Shown here: one piece after another, positions 51,748 through 60,614 of the stretch
Layout of the letters: every line of letters begins with the position of its first letter
Numbering within the stretch: the stretch's first letter is position 1
NCBI RefSeq assembly: GCF_025231525.1
Contig: NZ_CP103057.1
Span: 2,862,501-2,926,500, forward strand
Direction of reading: 5' to 3'
From: Sphingomonas endolithica
GTDB lineage: Bacteria; Pseudomonadota; Alphaproteobacteria; Sphingomonadales; Sphingomonadaceae
Length of the DNA: 64,000 bases
Position numbers and translations under genes: made by a program
The notes under the pieces: generated by a model
Databases searched by the model: none
What the model was told of the DNA's origin: nothing
What the model saw: the letters and a program-made list of their open reading frames with translations, nothing else

Positions 51748-53151
51748 TTAGCCGCCAAGCCCCCACAGGCTGGCAAGCCCCAGAAAAGACAGGAAACCCA
51801 TCACGTCGGTGCTGGTCGTGACGAACACCGCCGAGGAGACGGCGGGGTCGATACCATTGCGCTCCAGCAGCACCGGCACCAGGACGCCGGCCAGTCCTGC
51901 GATCATATTGTTGATCACCATCGCCAGCGCGATGACAATCGCCAGGTCGCCGTTGCCGAACACGATCCATGTTCCGCCGCCGATCAGCAATGCGAGCATC
52001 AGCCCGTTGGCCACGGCGATGCGAAATTCGCGCAGGATCATGCGGGCGGTGTTCGAACTGGTCAGCTGGTTGGTGGCGAGCGCCCGCACCACGACCGCCA
52101 GCGTCTGCGTGCCGGCATTGCCGCCCATGCCCGACACGATCGGCATCAGCACGGCCAGCAACGCGAATCGCGCAATCTCGCCCTGGAACAGGCCGACGAC
52201 GGAGGCGGCGATCATCGCCGTGCCCAGATTGACCACCAGCCAGGTGATTCGCGTGCGGATGGTCAGGTGCAGCGGCTCGTTGATGTCGCCATCGCCGGCA
52301 CCGGCCAGGCGCAGCGTATCCTCGCCCGCTTCCTCGGAGATGATGTGCACGATGTCATCGACCGTGATCATCCCGACCAGCCGGCCATTGGGATCGACCA
52401 CCGCGGCCGAGATCAGCGCGTATTTCTGGAAACGGAGCGCGACTTCCTCCTGGTCCATGTCGACCGGGATCAGCGTCTGTTCGCGCTGCATCACGTCGGA
52501 CATGGAAATGCCGCGCGGCGTGCGCAGCATCCAGGACAGCTGGCACGTGCCGATCGGCTTGTGTGCCGGATCGACGACGAAGATTTCCCAGAAATCGGTC
52601 GTCAGTTCCTCATGGCCGCGCAGATAGTCGATCGCGTCGCCCACGCTCCAATGCTCGGGCACCGCGATTAGCTCGCGCTGCATCAGGCGCCCGGCCGATT
52701 CCTCCGGGTAGGACAAGGCCTCCTCGATCGCGGCGCGATCGTCGGGGTCCAGCGCGCGCAGCACGGCGCGCTGGTCGTCCTCCTCCATGTCCTCGATGAT
52801 CGCGACGGCATCGTCGGTATCGAGTTCGGAGGCGATGTCGGCGACCTGGTGGGGCTCGAGCGCGTCGATCAGGTCCTCGCGGACATAATCGTTCATCTCG
52901 GCAAACACGTCGCCGTCGAGCAGGTCGCTGATCGCGCGTGCCAGGTCGCGGCGCCGGTCGTTAGGGGTCAGTTCGAACAGATCGGCGATGTCGGCCGGGT
53001 GCAGCGGCTCGACCAGGCCGCGGGCACCCTCGTCGTCTCCCGCCTCGACCTTGTCGAGCACGCGACGGACGAAGTCGGGCTTCAGCCGATCGTCCTCGTC
53101 CAGCTGGCCGCGCTCTTTGTCGACGTCGGGGATCAGGTCGGTCTCACTCAT
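51748..53151 (-). CDS. mgtE: Magnesium transporter MgtE
   Basis: A 467-residue MgtE Mg2+ channel. The N-terminal MgtE_N domain (residues ~30-135, ALEPHQVADIASELDTDDAVAII) and two CBS domains (~145-270) act as the Mg2+ sensor. Five C-terminal membrane helices form the pore, with MPIVSGMGGNAGTQTLAVVVR and NMIAGLAGVLVPVLLERNGIDPA in the family pattern. Expected in the inner membrane, gated by cytoplasmic Mg2+. Confidence 0.95.
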   Translation of the reverse strand: MSETDLIPDVDKERGQLDEDDRLKPDFVRRVLDKVEAGDDEGARGLVEPLHPADIADLFELTPNDRRRDLARAISDLLDGDVFAEMNDYVREDLIDALEPHQVADIASELDTDDAVAIIEDMEEDDQRAVLRALDPDDRAAIEEALSYPEESAGRLMQRELIAVPEHWSVGDAIDYLRGHEELTTDFWEIFVVDPAHKPIGTCQLSWMLRTPRGISMSDVMQREQTLIPVDMDQEEVALRFQKYALISAAVVDPNGRLVGMITVDDIVHIISEEAGEDTLRLAGAGDGDINEPLHLTIRTRITWLVVNLGTAMIAASVVGLFQGEIARFALLAVLMPIVSGMGGNAGTQTLAVVVRALATNQLTSSNTARMILREFRIAVANGLMLALLIGGGTWIVFGNGDLAIVIALAMVINNMIAGLAGVLVPVLLERNGIDPAVSSAVFVTTSTDVMGFLSFLGLASLWGLGG

Positions 53152-53284
53152 GTCTGGACCTCCGGCCGATCGTGTGCACGGCTACGCCCTAACCCACCGC
53201 TTGCCCCCCGTCATCCCTGCGCGGACATTGCAAGTGCGTCGCGCCGTCGCTACTTCCCTGCCTCTCATATTCCAGGAGCCCACA

Positions 53285-53743
53285 ATGGCCGATACACCCG
53301 AAACGCTGACCCTGACGCTCGACACCGGCGACGTGACGATCAAGCTGCGCCCCGATCTCGCGCCGCAGCACGTCGCGCGCATCACCGAGCTGGCCAATGC
53401 CGGCTTCTATGATGGCGTGGTGTTCCACCGCGTGATCCCCGGCTTCATGGCGCAGGGCGGCGATCCCACCGGCACCGGCATGCACGGCTCGAACAACCAT
53501 CCGAACCTGCCGGCCGAATTCTCCAAGGAGCCGCACGTGCGCGGTGTCGCCTCGATGGCGCGCGCGCAGGATCCGAACTCGGCGAACAGCCAGTTCTTCA
53601 TCTGCCTCGACGACGCGCGCTTCCTCGACGGTCAGTACACCGTATGGGGCGAAGTGATCGACGGCATGGATGCCGTCGACGCCCTCCCCAAGGGCGAGCC
53701 GCCCCGCACGCCGGGCAAGATCGTCAAGGCGAGCGCTGCGTAA
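53285..53743 (+). CDS. Peptidylprolyl isomerase, cyclophilin type
   Basis: A 152-residue cyclophilin that catalyses cis-trans isomerisation of proline peptide bonds. Core motifs: GFYDGVVFHRVIPGFMAQGGDPTGTG, SMARAQDPNSANSQFFIC and LDGQYTVWGEVIDGMDAVDA, containing the active-site Arg and Phe/Gln residues. No signal peptide is seen at the ATG at 53285, so it is probably the cytosolic PpiB-type form. An AGGAG site lies 6 nt upstream. It is divergent from mgtE. Confidence 0.95.
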   Translation: MADTPETLTLTLDTGDVTIKLRPDLAPQHVARITELANAGFYDGVVFHRVIPGFMAQGGDPTGTGMHGSNNHPNLPAEFSKEPHVRGVASMARAQDPNSANSQFFICLDDARFLDGQYTVWGEVIDGMDAVDALPKGEPPRTPGKIVKASAA

Positions 53744-53891
53744 GGCGCGTTTTCCTAACGGCAAACGACAAGCGGCTTTTGCCGCCGATTTCGAACCCTC
53801 GTCGCCCCGGTGACGGGGGTTCGCTCGTTTTGAGGAAGGTGTCGCGACCCGGCATCCGTTCGCCTGCCCGCGCAAGCAACACGCCCAGCAA

Positions 53892-53995
53892 GTTCCCCGG
53901 CGAAGGCCGGGGCCCAGGAGCGAAGGCGGCAATGATCGAGCGCAGCGCCTGTTCCCATCCGTCCCACGACTGGACCCCGGCCTTCGCCGGGGAAC
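53892..53995. repeat. Dispersed palindrome, family C (copy 4)
   Basis: Arms GTTCCCCGGCGAAGGCCGGG and CCCCGGCCTTCGCCGGGGAAC, about 20 bp each and nearly perfectly complementary, flank a ~60-bp centre. It is the best-preserved copy of the family and lies between the convergent cyclophilin and LysR genes. Confidence 0.8.
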
Positions 53996-54018
53996 AAGCG
54001 CCGGCTTGAGGGCCGCCG

Positions 54019-54909
54019 TCAGATCCCTGGATCGGCGACCGCCTCGATCAGCCAGTCGTGGAACAGCTTGACCGGCTTCTGCGTCAGCGCACGGGGGCGG
54101 CAGACGAACCAATAGCTGTACGGGCTCTCCACCTCGATATCGAACAACCGCACCAGCCGGCTGTCATTTGCATCGGCGAAATGGCTTTCGTGCATGAAGG
54201 CGATGCCCAGCCCTTGCGCCGCCGCCTCCAGCATCAGCGCACCCGAATCGAAATGATCGATCGCTAGCGGCTCGATGTCGCGCAGCCCCGCGGCGCGCCG
54301 CCATTCGGTGAACGTATCGGTCATGTCGCGGTGGACCAAGGCCGTCAGTCCGGCGAGCTGCGCCGGCCGGGTGATGGGATTGGGGCCTTCCACCAGCGTG
54401 CGCGCGCCAATCACATAGACCAGGTTGCGGTCCAGCCGCTTGGCATACAGTGCCGGATCGATCTCGCGCGCCAGCGCGATCACCGCGTCCAGCCCATCCC
54501 CCAGCCGCGACACGCCGTGCCCCGCAGTATCGATGTCGAGGTGCAGTTCGGGATGCTTGAGGCGCAGGTCGCCGAGCTTCGGGAACAACCGCTGCGAGGC
54601 GAACAGCGGCAGGATGCCGAGCCGCAAGCGCAGCACTTCGGTGCCTGACGTCATCATCTCGACCGCGTCCGACAGGCTGTCGATCGCCGGCGCGATCTGC
54701 GTCAACAGCCGTTCGCCATCCCCGTTCAGCACCAGCGCCTGGTGGCGGCGCTCGAATAGCGGCTTGCCGATGAAGCGCTCGAGCGCCTGCACGCGGCGGC
54801 TGAGCGCCGGCGGCGACAGCGCCAGCTCCTGCGATGCCGCCTTGATCGATCCCAGCCGCGCGACCTGCACGAACGCCTCGATCGCCGTCAGGGGCGGCAG
54901 CCTACGCAT
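54019..54909 (-). CDS. LysR family transcriptional regulator (GcvA-like)
   Basis: A LysR-type regulator of 296 residues from the ATG at 54909 (a TTG two codons upstream is the only longer start). The opening RRLPPLTAIEAFVQVARLGSI and the wing SRRVQALERFIGKPLFERRH are typical of the GcvA/AmpR-like group. The effector domain runs from about residue 90. The neighbours are a cyclophilin and a CDC48-like ATPase, neither an obvious target. Effector unknown. Confidence 0.9.
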   Translation of the reverse strand: MRRLPPLTAIEAFVQVARLGSIKAASQELALSPPALSRRVQALERFIGKPLFERRHQALVLNGDGERLLTQIAPAIDSLSDAVEMMTSGTEVLRLRLGILPLFASQRLFPKLGDLRLKHPELHLDIDTAGHGVSRLGDGLDAVIALAREIDPALYAKRLDRNLVYVIGARTLVEGPNPITRPAQLAGLTALVHRDMTDTFTEWRRAAGLRDIEPLAIDHFDSGALMLEAAAQGLGIAFMHESHFADANDSRLVRLFDIEVESPYSYWFVCRPRALTQKPVKLFHDWLIEAVADPGI

Positions 54910-55249
54910 CGGCAAGGTCGGTCGGGAGGATCATTGTGCATCGCACCATATACTTGACGGTAACAAACCTACCATCGTGCCTCCCGCAAAGGCTAGCATT
55001 GATTGCGATGGCTGCAATCGTCATGGTTCCTTTCGCACTTGCACAACAAACGTTCGCGCGGCACATAAAGCGGGCCTTTCAGGCATCCTCTCCTAAAACT
55101 TTCAAGGCCGGCCCTTTCGGGGTCGGCCCTTTTTTTGCCCAACGTGCCTGGTGGACGGAACACCGACTTGTCCGCCCGGCTCGCATTGCGGGAACTGCCT
55201 TCCTATCTCGCGCGCTCACACCGTGATCCCTGAGTTTTGGAAGATGATG
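54910..55249. other. Intergenic region with an orphan terminator
   Basis: A 340-bp region between divergent LysR and CDC48-like genes. It includes a strong plus-strand terminator hairpin at 55104-55137 with no protein gene upstream of it on that strand. A short open frame from 54936 runs through the hairpin and is not credible. A small RNA, or a leader with premature termination, could be encoded here. Confidence 0.5.
55104..55137 (+). terminator. Intrinsic terminator without an assigned gene
   Basis: A GC-rich stem GGCCGGCCC / GGGGTCGGCC (one G-T wobble, short TTTC loop) is followed by seven T residues (55131-55137). It is the most canonical intrinsic terminator in the window on the plus strand, about 110 bp before the CDC48-like start. 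Confidence 0.7.
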
Positions 55250-57544
55250 ATGGCCGACAGCGAAACTCCCGTCCGCAAGCTACAGGTGGCCAATGCCCGG
55301 CCGGAGGATAGCGGTCGCGGCCTGGCGCATGTGCCGCGTTCGCTGATGGCGGCATTGCAGCTCGTCGAAGGCGACGTGATCGAGATCGTCGGTAAATCCA
55401 CCACCCCGGCTCGCGCCGTCGCGCCTTATCCCGAAGACGAAGGGCTGGAGATCGTCCGCGTCGATGGCCTGCAGCGCGCCAATGCCGGGGTCGGCTCGGG
55501 CGATTTCGTCGAGGTGCGCAAGGTCGAGTCCAAGCCTGCCACGCGCATCGTGTTCGCGCCCGCGCAGCAGAATCTGCGCCTGCAGGGCTCGTCCACCGCG
55601 CTCAAACGCACCTTCTTCGGGCGTCCCGTGACACAGGGCGACATCGTCGCCACCGCCGGGCAGCAGCGCGTCGACAACATGCCGCCCGGCGTCCAACAAT
55701 TCCTCCGCGCGCCGGCCTATGCATTGCAGGAGATCCGCCTCGCGGTAATCGCCACCACCCCCAAGGGCGTGGTCCATGTGGACGAAAATACAGAAATTGA
55801 ACTTCGCCCCGAATATGAGGAGCCGAAGGAAGCGCGCCGCGCCGACGTCACCTATGACGATATCGGCGGCATGGCCGGCACGATCGACCAATTGCGCGAA
55901 ATGGTCGAACTGCCGCTGCGCTATCCCGAACTGTTCCAGCGCCTGGGCGTCGATCCGCCCAAGGGCGTGCTGCTCTATGGCCCGCCCGGTACCGGCAAAA
56001 CGCGGCTTGCGCGCGCCGTGGCCAACGAATCGGCGGCCGAATTCTTCCTGATCAACGGGCCCGAGATCATGGGTTCGGCGTACGGCGAATCCGAACAACG
56101 CCTACGTCAGATCTTCGAGGAGGCGCAGAATGCCTCGCCGTCGATCGTGTTCATCGACGAGATCGATTCGATCGCGCCCAAGCGCGGCCAGGTATCGGGC
56201 GAAGCGGAGAAGCGCCTCGTCGCGCAGCTCCTGACGCTGATGGACGGCCTGGAGGCGCGTGCCAACGTGGTGGTGATCGCCGCCACCAACCGCCCCGAAG
56301 CGATTGACGAGGCGCTGCGTCGCCCGGGCCGCTTCGACCGCGAGATCGTCGTCGGCGTGCCCGACGAACGCGGCCGGCGCGAGATCCTGGGCATCCACAC
56401 GCGCGGCATGCCGCTCGGCGACAAGGTCGATCTCGATGAGCTCGCCAGCACCACCTACGGCTTTGTCGGTGCCGATCTCGCCGCACTTGCCCGCGAGGCG
56501 GCGATCGAAGCGGTCCGCAAGATCATGCCGCGGCTCAACCTTGCCGAAGGCACGATCCCGCCCGAGGTGCTCGATGAGCTTGCCGTCACGCGCGAGGACT
56601 TCATGGATGCGCTGAAGCGCGTGCAGCCGTCGGCGATGCGCGAAGTGATGGTCGAGGCGCCGCGTGTGCGGTGGGACGATGTCGGCGGGCTCGACAAGGC
56701 GCAGGCGCGGCTCAAGGAAGGCGTCGAACTGCCGCTCAAGGATCCCGACGCGTTCCGACGGCTCGGCATCCGCCCGGCCAAGGGCTTCCTGCTCTATGGC
56801 CCTCCCGGTACCGGCAAGACCTTGCTCGCCAAGGCCGTGGCGCGCGAGGCGCAGGCCAATTTCATCGCCACCAAGTCGAGCGACCTGCTGAGCAAATGGT
56901 ACGGCGAGAGCGAGCAGCAGATCAGCCGCCTGTTCAGCCGCGCCCGCCAGGTCGCGCCGTGCATCCTGTTCATCGACGAGCTCGATTCTCTCGTGCCGAC
57001 GCGCGGCAGCGGCATGGGCGAGCCGCAGGTTACCGAGCGCGTCGTCAACACCATCCTGGCCGAGATGGATGGACTGGAGGAATTGCAGTCGGTGGTGGTG
57101 ATCGGGGCGACCAACCGGCCCAATCTGATCGATCCCGCCTTGCTGCGTCCCGGCCGCTTCGACGAGCTGATCTATGTCGGTCTGCCCGATGCCGGCGGTC
57201 GCAAGCGCATCCTAGCGATCCAGACCGGCAAGATGCCGCTCGCAAGCGATGTCGATCTCGACGTCCTTGCCGGGCGCACGGAACGCTTCACCGGCGCCGA
57301 TCTCGAGGATCTGGTGCGGCGTGCCGGCCTGATTGCGCTGCGCCAATCGCTGTCCGTGACGCAAGTGACGCAGGCGCATTTCGATGAAGCGCTGATCGAC
57401 TCGCGTGCCTCGGTCACGGTCGACATGGAACGCGACTATCAGCAGATCGCGGCCAAGCTGAAGCAGGACGCGGCGGCGATGCAGCCGATTGGTTTCATCT
57501 CGCCGGGACAGCTGAGCCCACGGGGTCCAAAGGGTAGCGACTGA
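55250..57544 (+). CDS. CDC48/VCP-like AAA+ ATPase
   Basis: A 764-residue two-ring AAA+ ATPase of the CDC48/p97 type. The N-terminal domain (residues ~8-190) matches CDC48 double-psi barrel (VPRSLMAALQLVEGDVIEIVG) and CDC48_2-like sequences. D1 has Walker A GPPGTGKT (244-251) and FIDEID; D2 has GPPGTGKT (517-524) and FIDELD. Arg fingers lie in RRPGRFDR and RPGRFDE. Archaeal and eukaryotic relatives unfold proteins for degradation; a few bacteria carry it. Start ATG 55250 (third of three in-frame ATGs) because TTGGAAG lies at proper spacing. No partner gene is adjacent. Confidence 0.94.
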   Translation: MADSETPVRKLQVANARPEDSGRGLAHVPRSLMAALQLVEGDVIEIVGKSTTPARAVAPYPEDEGLEIVRVDGLQRANAGVGSGDFVEVRKVESKPATRIVFAPAQQNLRLQGSSTALKRTFFGRPVTQGDIVATAGQQRVDNMPPGVQQFLRAPAYALQEIRLAVIATTPKGVVHVDENTEIELRPEYEEPKEARRADVTYDDIGGMAGTIDQLREMVELPLRYPELFQRLGVDPPKGVLLYGPPGTGKTRLARAVANESAAEFFLINGPEIMGSAYGESEQRLRQIFEEAQNASPSIVFIDEIDSIAPKRGQVSGEAEKRLVAQLLTLMDGLEARANVVVIAATNRPEAIDEALRRPGRFDREIVVGVPDERGRREILGIHTRGMPLGDKVDLDELASTTYGFVGADLAALAREAAIEAVRKIMPRLNLAEGTIPPEVLDELAVTREDFMDALKRVQPSAMREVMVEAPRVRWDDVGGLDKAQARLKEGVELPLKDPDAFRRLGIRPAKGFLLYGPPGTGKTLLAKAVAREAQANFIATKSSDLLSKWYGESEQQISRLFSRARQVAPCILFIDELDSLVPTRGSGMGEPQVTERVVNTILAEMDGLEELQSVVVIGATNRPNLIDPALLRPGRFDELIYVGLPDAGGRKRILAIQTGKMPLASDVDLDVLAGRTERFTGADLEDLVRRAGLIALRQSLSVTQVTQAHFDEALIDSRASVTVDMERDYQQIAAKLKQDAAAMQPIGFISPGQLSPRGPKGSD

Positions 57545-57607
57545 CGTCTTGCTGCGATGCGAAAGGATGATTGACCTCCGGCGCGCAAGCCCGCAACGGC
57601 CGGCTGC

Positions 57608-58522
57608 ATGACCAGCAAGCTCAACCCCGGGATCGCCTACGGCGTCGCTGCCTATGCGATCTGGGGCCTGCTGCCGATATTCCTCAAGCTGCTCAAGCCG
57701 CTGCCGGCGCCCGACATCCTGGCGCATCGTATCCTGTGGTCGTTGCTGTTGCTCGTCGTGCTGGCGGTTGCGCTGAAACATGGTGCGGCACTGCGCCGCA
57801 TCGTCACCACGCCGCGCCTGATGGCCGCGCTCACTGCCTCGGCGACGCTGATCGCGATCAACTGGCTGTGCTACATCGTTGCCGTCAACGGCGGGAACGT
57901 CGCTCAGGCGAGTCTCGGCTATTTTATCAATCCGCTGGTCAACGTACTGCTCGGCGTCCTCGTGCTGCGCGAACGGCTCGGCCGGATCGAGGCGCTGGCG
58001 GTAGCGCTGGCCGCGGCCGGTGTCGTGTTCCTCGCCTGGGAACAGGGTGGCGTGCCGATCATCCCGCTGACGCTCGCTTTCTCGTTCGGCACCTATGGCC
58101 TGATCCGCAAGATGACACCGGTCGATCCGCTCGACGGCCTGTTGATCGAGACCGCGATCCTGACGCTGCCGGCACTCGGCTGGTTGCTGATCGCCGGCAC
58201 CGCGCTCGATCACGGTCCCGCCTGGCCGCTGCTGCCCGCCGCCGGGATCGTCACCGCGATGCCACTGATCCTGTTCGCAGCGGCGGCGAAGCGGGTGCGC
58301 TACAGCGATATCGGGCTGATCCAATATCTCACGCTGACCTTGCAGCTGCTGCTTGCCGTCCTGGTCTTCGGTGAAAAGCTGTCGACGGCGCAATGGGCCG
58401 CTTTTGCGCTGATCTGGGTAGCGCTCGGGATCTACGTGACCGGTATGGTCGTCGGCAGTCGTTCCGCGGCTGCCCTCGACGCTGAGCGTGAACCGATCAG
58501 ATCGTCGGATCGGGCAGGATGA
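57608..58522 (+). CDS. rarD: EamA family transporter RarD
   Basis: A 304-residue drug/metabolite transporter with ten membrane helices. It starts NPGIAYGVAAYAIWGLLPIFLKLL and includes AHRILWSLLLL, ATLIAINWLCYIVAVNGGNV and LGYFINPLVNVLLGVLVLRERL, all typical of RarD, a family first tied to chloramphenicol sensitivity in Pseudomonas. Physiological substrate unknown. Its 3' end overlaps the convergent MFS gene by 26 bp. Confidence 0.93.
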   Translation: MTSKLNPGIAYGVAAYAIWGLLPIFLKLLKPLPAPDILAHRILWSLLLLVVLAVALKHGAALRRIVTTPRLMAALTASATLIAINWLCYIVAVNGGNVAQASLGYFINPLVNVLLGVLVLRERLGRIEALAVALAAAGVVFLAWEQGGVPIIPLTLAFSFGTYGLIRKMTPVDPLDGLLIETAILTLPALGWLLIAGTALDHGPAWPLLPAAGIVTAMPLILFAAAAKRVRYSDIGLIQYLTLTLQLLLAVLVFGEKLSTAQWAAFALIWVALGIYVTGMVVGSRSAAALDAEREPIRSSDRAG

Positions 58523-59837
58523 TCGGCGCCCGCAACGCCCGCCAGGCATAGAAGATCGTCAGCAGCAACGCCCCGCTGGCGACCAGATAGGGCAGCGAAT
58601 GCTGCGCCTCGTACAATCCCACGCCGATCGAGGGGCCGAGCACGAACGACGCGCCGTTGACGCTCGTCACCTTCCCCGCGACCGAGCCTTGTGCCGCCGG
58701 GCCCACCGCGAGCGACGATCCCGCGGTAAAGCCCGGCCGGGTGAAACCGAACCCCGCCGACGCCAGCGCATAGGCCAGCGCAATGCCGTAGAGCGAGGTC
58801 GCGATGCCGGTCAGCGCGGTGCCGATCCCGGCGAGCACCAGCCCGAACAGCACCATCCGCTTGGGATCGAGCTTCAGGATCGGGATCAGGCCCCATTGCA
58901 CCAGCAATGCCGATCCCGCCCCCATCATCAGCACCAGGCCGGTCGGCTGCAGTGCCTCGATCGGTGCGACATGCAGCCGATCGATCACGAGGAAGCCGAT
59001 CGCCTGGCCGGTCATCGCCTGCGCATGGCCCATGATCAGCCCCATGATCATCCAGGCGCGGATGCGCGGATCGGTATAGCCCACGGTTTCGCTGACGATA
59101 TGCGTCGCCGCGGTCACGCTCGCGCCCGAGGATTGCCCGCCGACCGAAGGGTAGGCGATTGCCGCCCCGTGCGTCCCGGGCGCAGCAACAAGGTCGTTGG
59201 GCAGCATGCGATGCACGGCGATGAAGATGCACGCGCCGAACACCGCGCCGAAAAAAGCCGGGCCCGCGAGGCCGATTTCGACTCCGCCGACATGCCCCAA
59301 CGTCAGATACGGCGCGATCGCCGGACCCAGGATCGTACCGAGCCCGAACGCTGACCCCAGCAAGGTCAGCGCACGCGTCCGCTCCGCGCGGCTCGTACTC
59401 CCCGCGACCAGTGCCTGCACCGCCGGCGGCGCGGCGGAGCCGAAGCTGCCGTACAGCAGCCGCCCGACGATGAAGGCGAGGAACGCCGCCGTCCCGCCGA
59501 TCCAGCCGTTGATCCCCGCGGTCAGCGCCAGCCCGCACAGCAGCAGCGATGTCGTGAAGCCGCCGAGGCCGAGCAGGATCATCGCGCGCCGCCCGTGCCG
59601 GTCCGATCGATTGGCCCAAAACGGCGCGGAGACCACCCACAGCAGGGCCGAGATGGAGAAGGCGGCCGCCACGGCGCTGTCGGGCACGCGCAGCGATCGG
59701 CCCAGCGCCGGCAGCACCGATTGCAGCGCGGTATTGCCTGCCGCGATGGTCAGCATGACGACGAACAACAGCAGGAAGTCGCGCTCGACCCGCGGCTTGG
59801 TGGCGCCGTCCGCTCCCTCGGTCAGATCGTCGTACAT
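58497..59837 (-). CDS. MFS transporter
   Basis: A 446-residue major facilitator with 12 predicted membrane helices and a long central loop (about residues 205-260). The loop 2-3 motif SAPFWANRSDRHGRRAMIL matches the MFS GxLaDrxGrr signature, and GSAFGLGTILGPAIAPYLT resembles motif C of drug/H+ antiporters, so export of a drug-like compound is more likely than uptake. Substrate unknown. Confidence 0.88.
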   Translation of the reverse strand: MYDDLTEGADGATKPRVERDFLLLFVVMLTIAAGNTALQSVLPALGRSLRVPDSAVAAAFSISALLWVVSAPFWANRSDRHGRRAMILLGLGGFTTSLLLCGLALTAGINGWIGGTAAFLAFIVGRLLYGSFGSAAPPAVQALVAGSTSRAERTRALTLLGSAFGLGTILGPAIAPYLTLGHVGGVEIGLAGPAFFGAVFGACIFIAVHRMLPNDLVAAPGTHGAAIAYPSVGGQSSGASVTAATHIVSETVGYTDPRIRAWMIMGLIMGHAQAMTGQAIGFLVIDRLHVAPIEALQPTGLVLMMGAGSALLVQWGLIPILKLDPKRMVLFGLVLAGIGTALTGIATSLYGIALAYALASAGFGFTRPGFTAGSSLAVGPAAQGSVAGKVTSVNGASFVLGPSIGVGLYEAQHSLPYLVASGALLLTIFYAWRALRAPIILPDPTI

Positions 59838-59981
59838 CTGCGTCGCTTAAGCGAATTGGGTAGCGGGACCAACCCTCCGGGCCCAGCCTGGGGCAATCGA
59901 ACGCAACCCGATCCTTGAATGTTCGTTGCAAGTTTGCGACGGGACAGCGACGACAATGTTGCGCTGACCAAAGAACAAGGA

Positions 59982-60611
59982 ATGCCTGTGCCAGTTTCCA
60001 CCGCCACCGACCGGCGTCAGCGTCGCCTGCTCCGCCAAGCGGCCGGTGTTCCCTCTCCTTGGGGCATGTTCATTCGTGAGTTCCTGAAGCACCCGGTGAT
60101 GGTCGGTTCGGTCATGCCCTCCTCGCCGCAGCTGATCCGCAAGATGCTGGCACCGGTGGACTGGGCTAATACCAAGCTGTTCGTCGAATACGGCCCCGGA
60201 GTCGGCACCTTCTCGCGTGCGATTCTCGATCGGCTGCCCGCCGATGGCACCTATATCGCGATCGACACCAATCCCGATTTCATCCGCTACCTGCGCCACG
60301 AGATCGTCGATCCGCGCTTCTCCGCGGTCCTGGGATCTGCGGCCGATGTGCGTCAGATCGTCGCGGATCATGGCTTCGATCATGCCGATTTCGTGCTCTC
60401 CGGCCTGCCTTTCTCGACGCTGCCGGCAGGGGTCGGCGATGCGATTGGCCAGGCGACCGCGGACGTGTTGCGGATCGGCGGGGCCTTCCTGGTCTATCAA
60501 TTCTCGCCCAAGTGCCGCGACTTCATCGAACCGTATCTGCCGCGCATCGATCACGGCATGGAATGGTGGAACGTGCCGCCCGCCCAGCTTTATTGGGCCT
60601 GGAAAGACTGA
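59982..60611 (+). CDS. Class I SAM-dependent methyltransferase, PmtA/rRNA-dimethylase-like
   Basis: A 209-residue methyltransferase. The opening FIREFLKHPVMVGSVMPSSPQL and motif I FVEYGPGVGTFSRAIL resemble bacterial phospholipid N-methyltransferases (PmtA of the Rhodobacter/Sinorhizobium kind) and KsgA-like folds; a Pro-containing LSGLPFSTLP in motif IV supports the phospholipid group. If so, it would convert phosphatidylethanolamine to methylated forms at the membrane. The ATG at 59982 has an AAGGA site. It is convergent with the PLD-family gene, consistent with but not proving a lipid role. Confidence 0.8.
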   Translation: MPVPVSTATDRRQRRLLRQAAGVPSPWGMFIREFLKHPVMVGSVMPSSPQLIRKMLAPVDWANTKLFVEYGPGVGTFSRAILDRLPADGTYIAIDTNPDFIRYLRHEIVDPRFSAVLGSAADVRQIVADHGFDHADFVLSGLPFSTLPAGVGDAIGQATADVLRIGGAFLVYQFSPKCRDFIEPYLPRIDHGMEWWNVPPAQLYWAWKD

Positions 60612-60614
60612 GCG

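Noticed and set aside
54936..55226. A 96-residue plus-strand frame in the LysR-CDC48 gap
   Set aside because: It looks signal-peptide-like at first, but reads through a terminator hairpin and T tract and has no ribosome-binding site.
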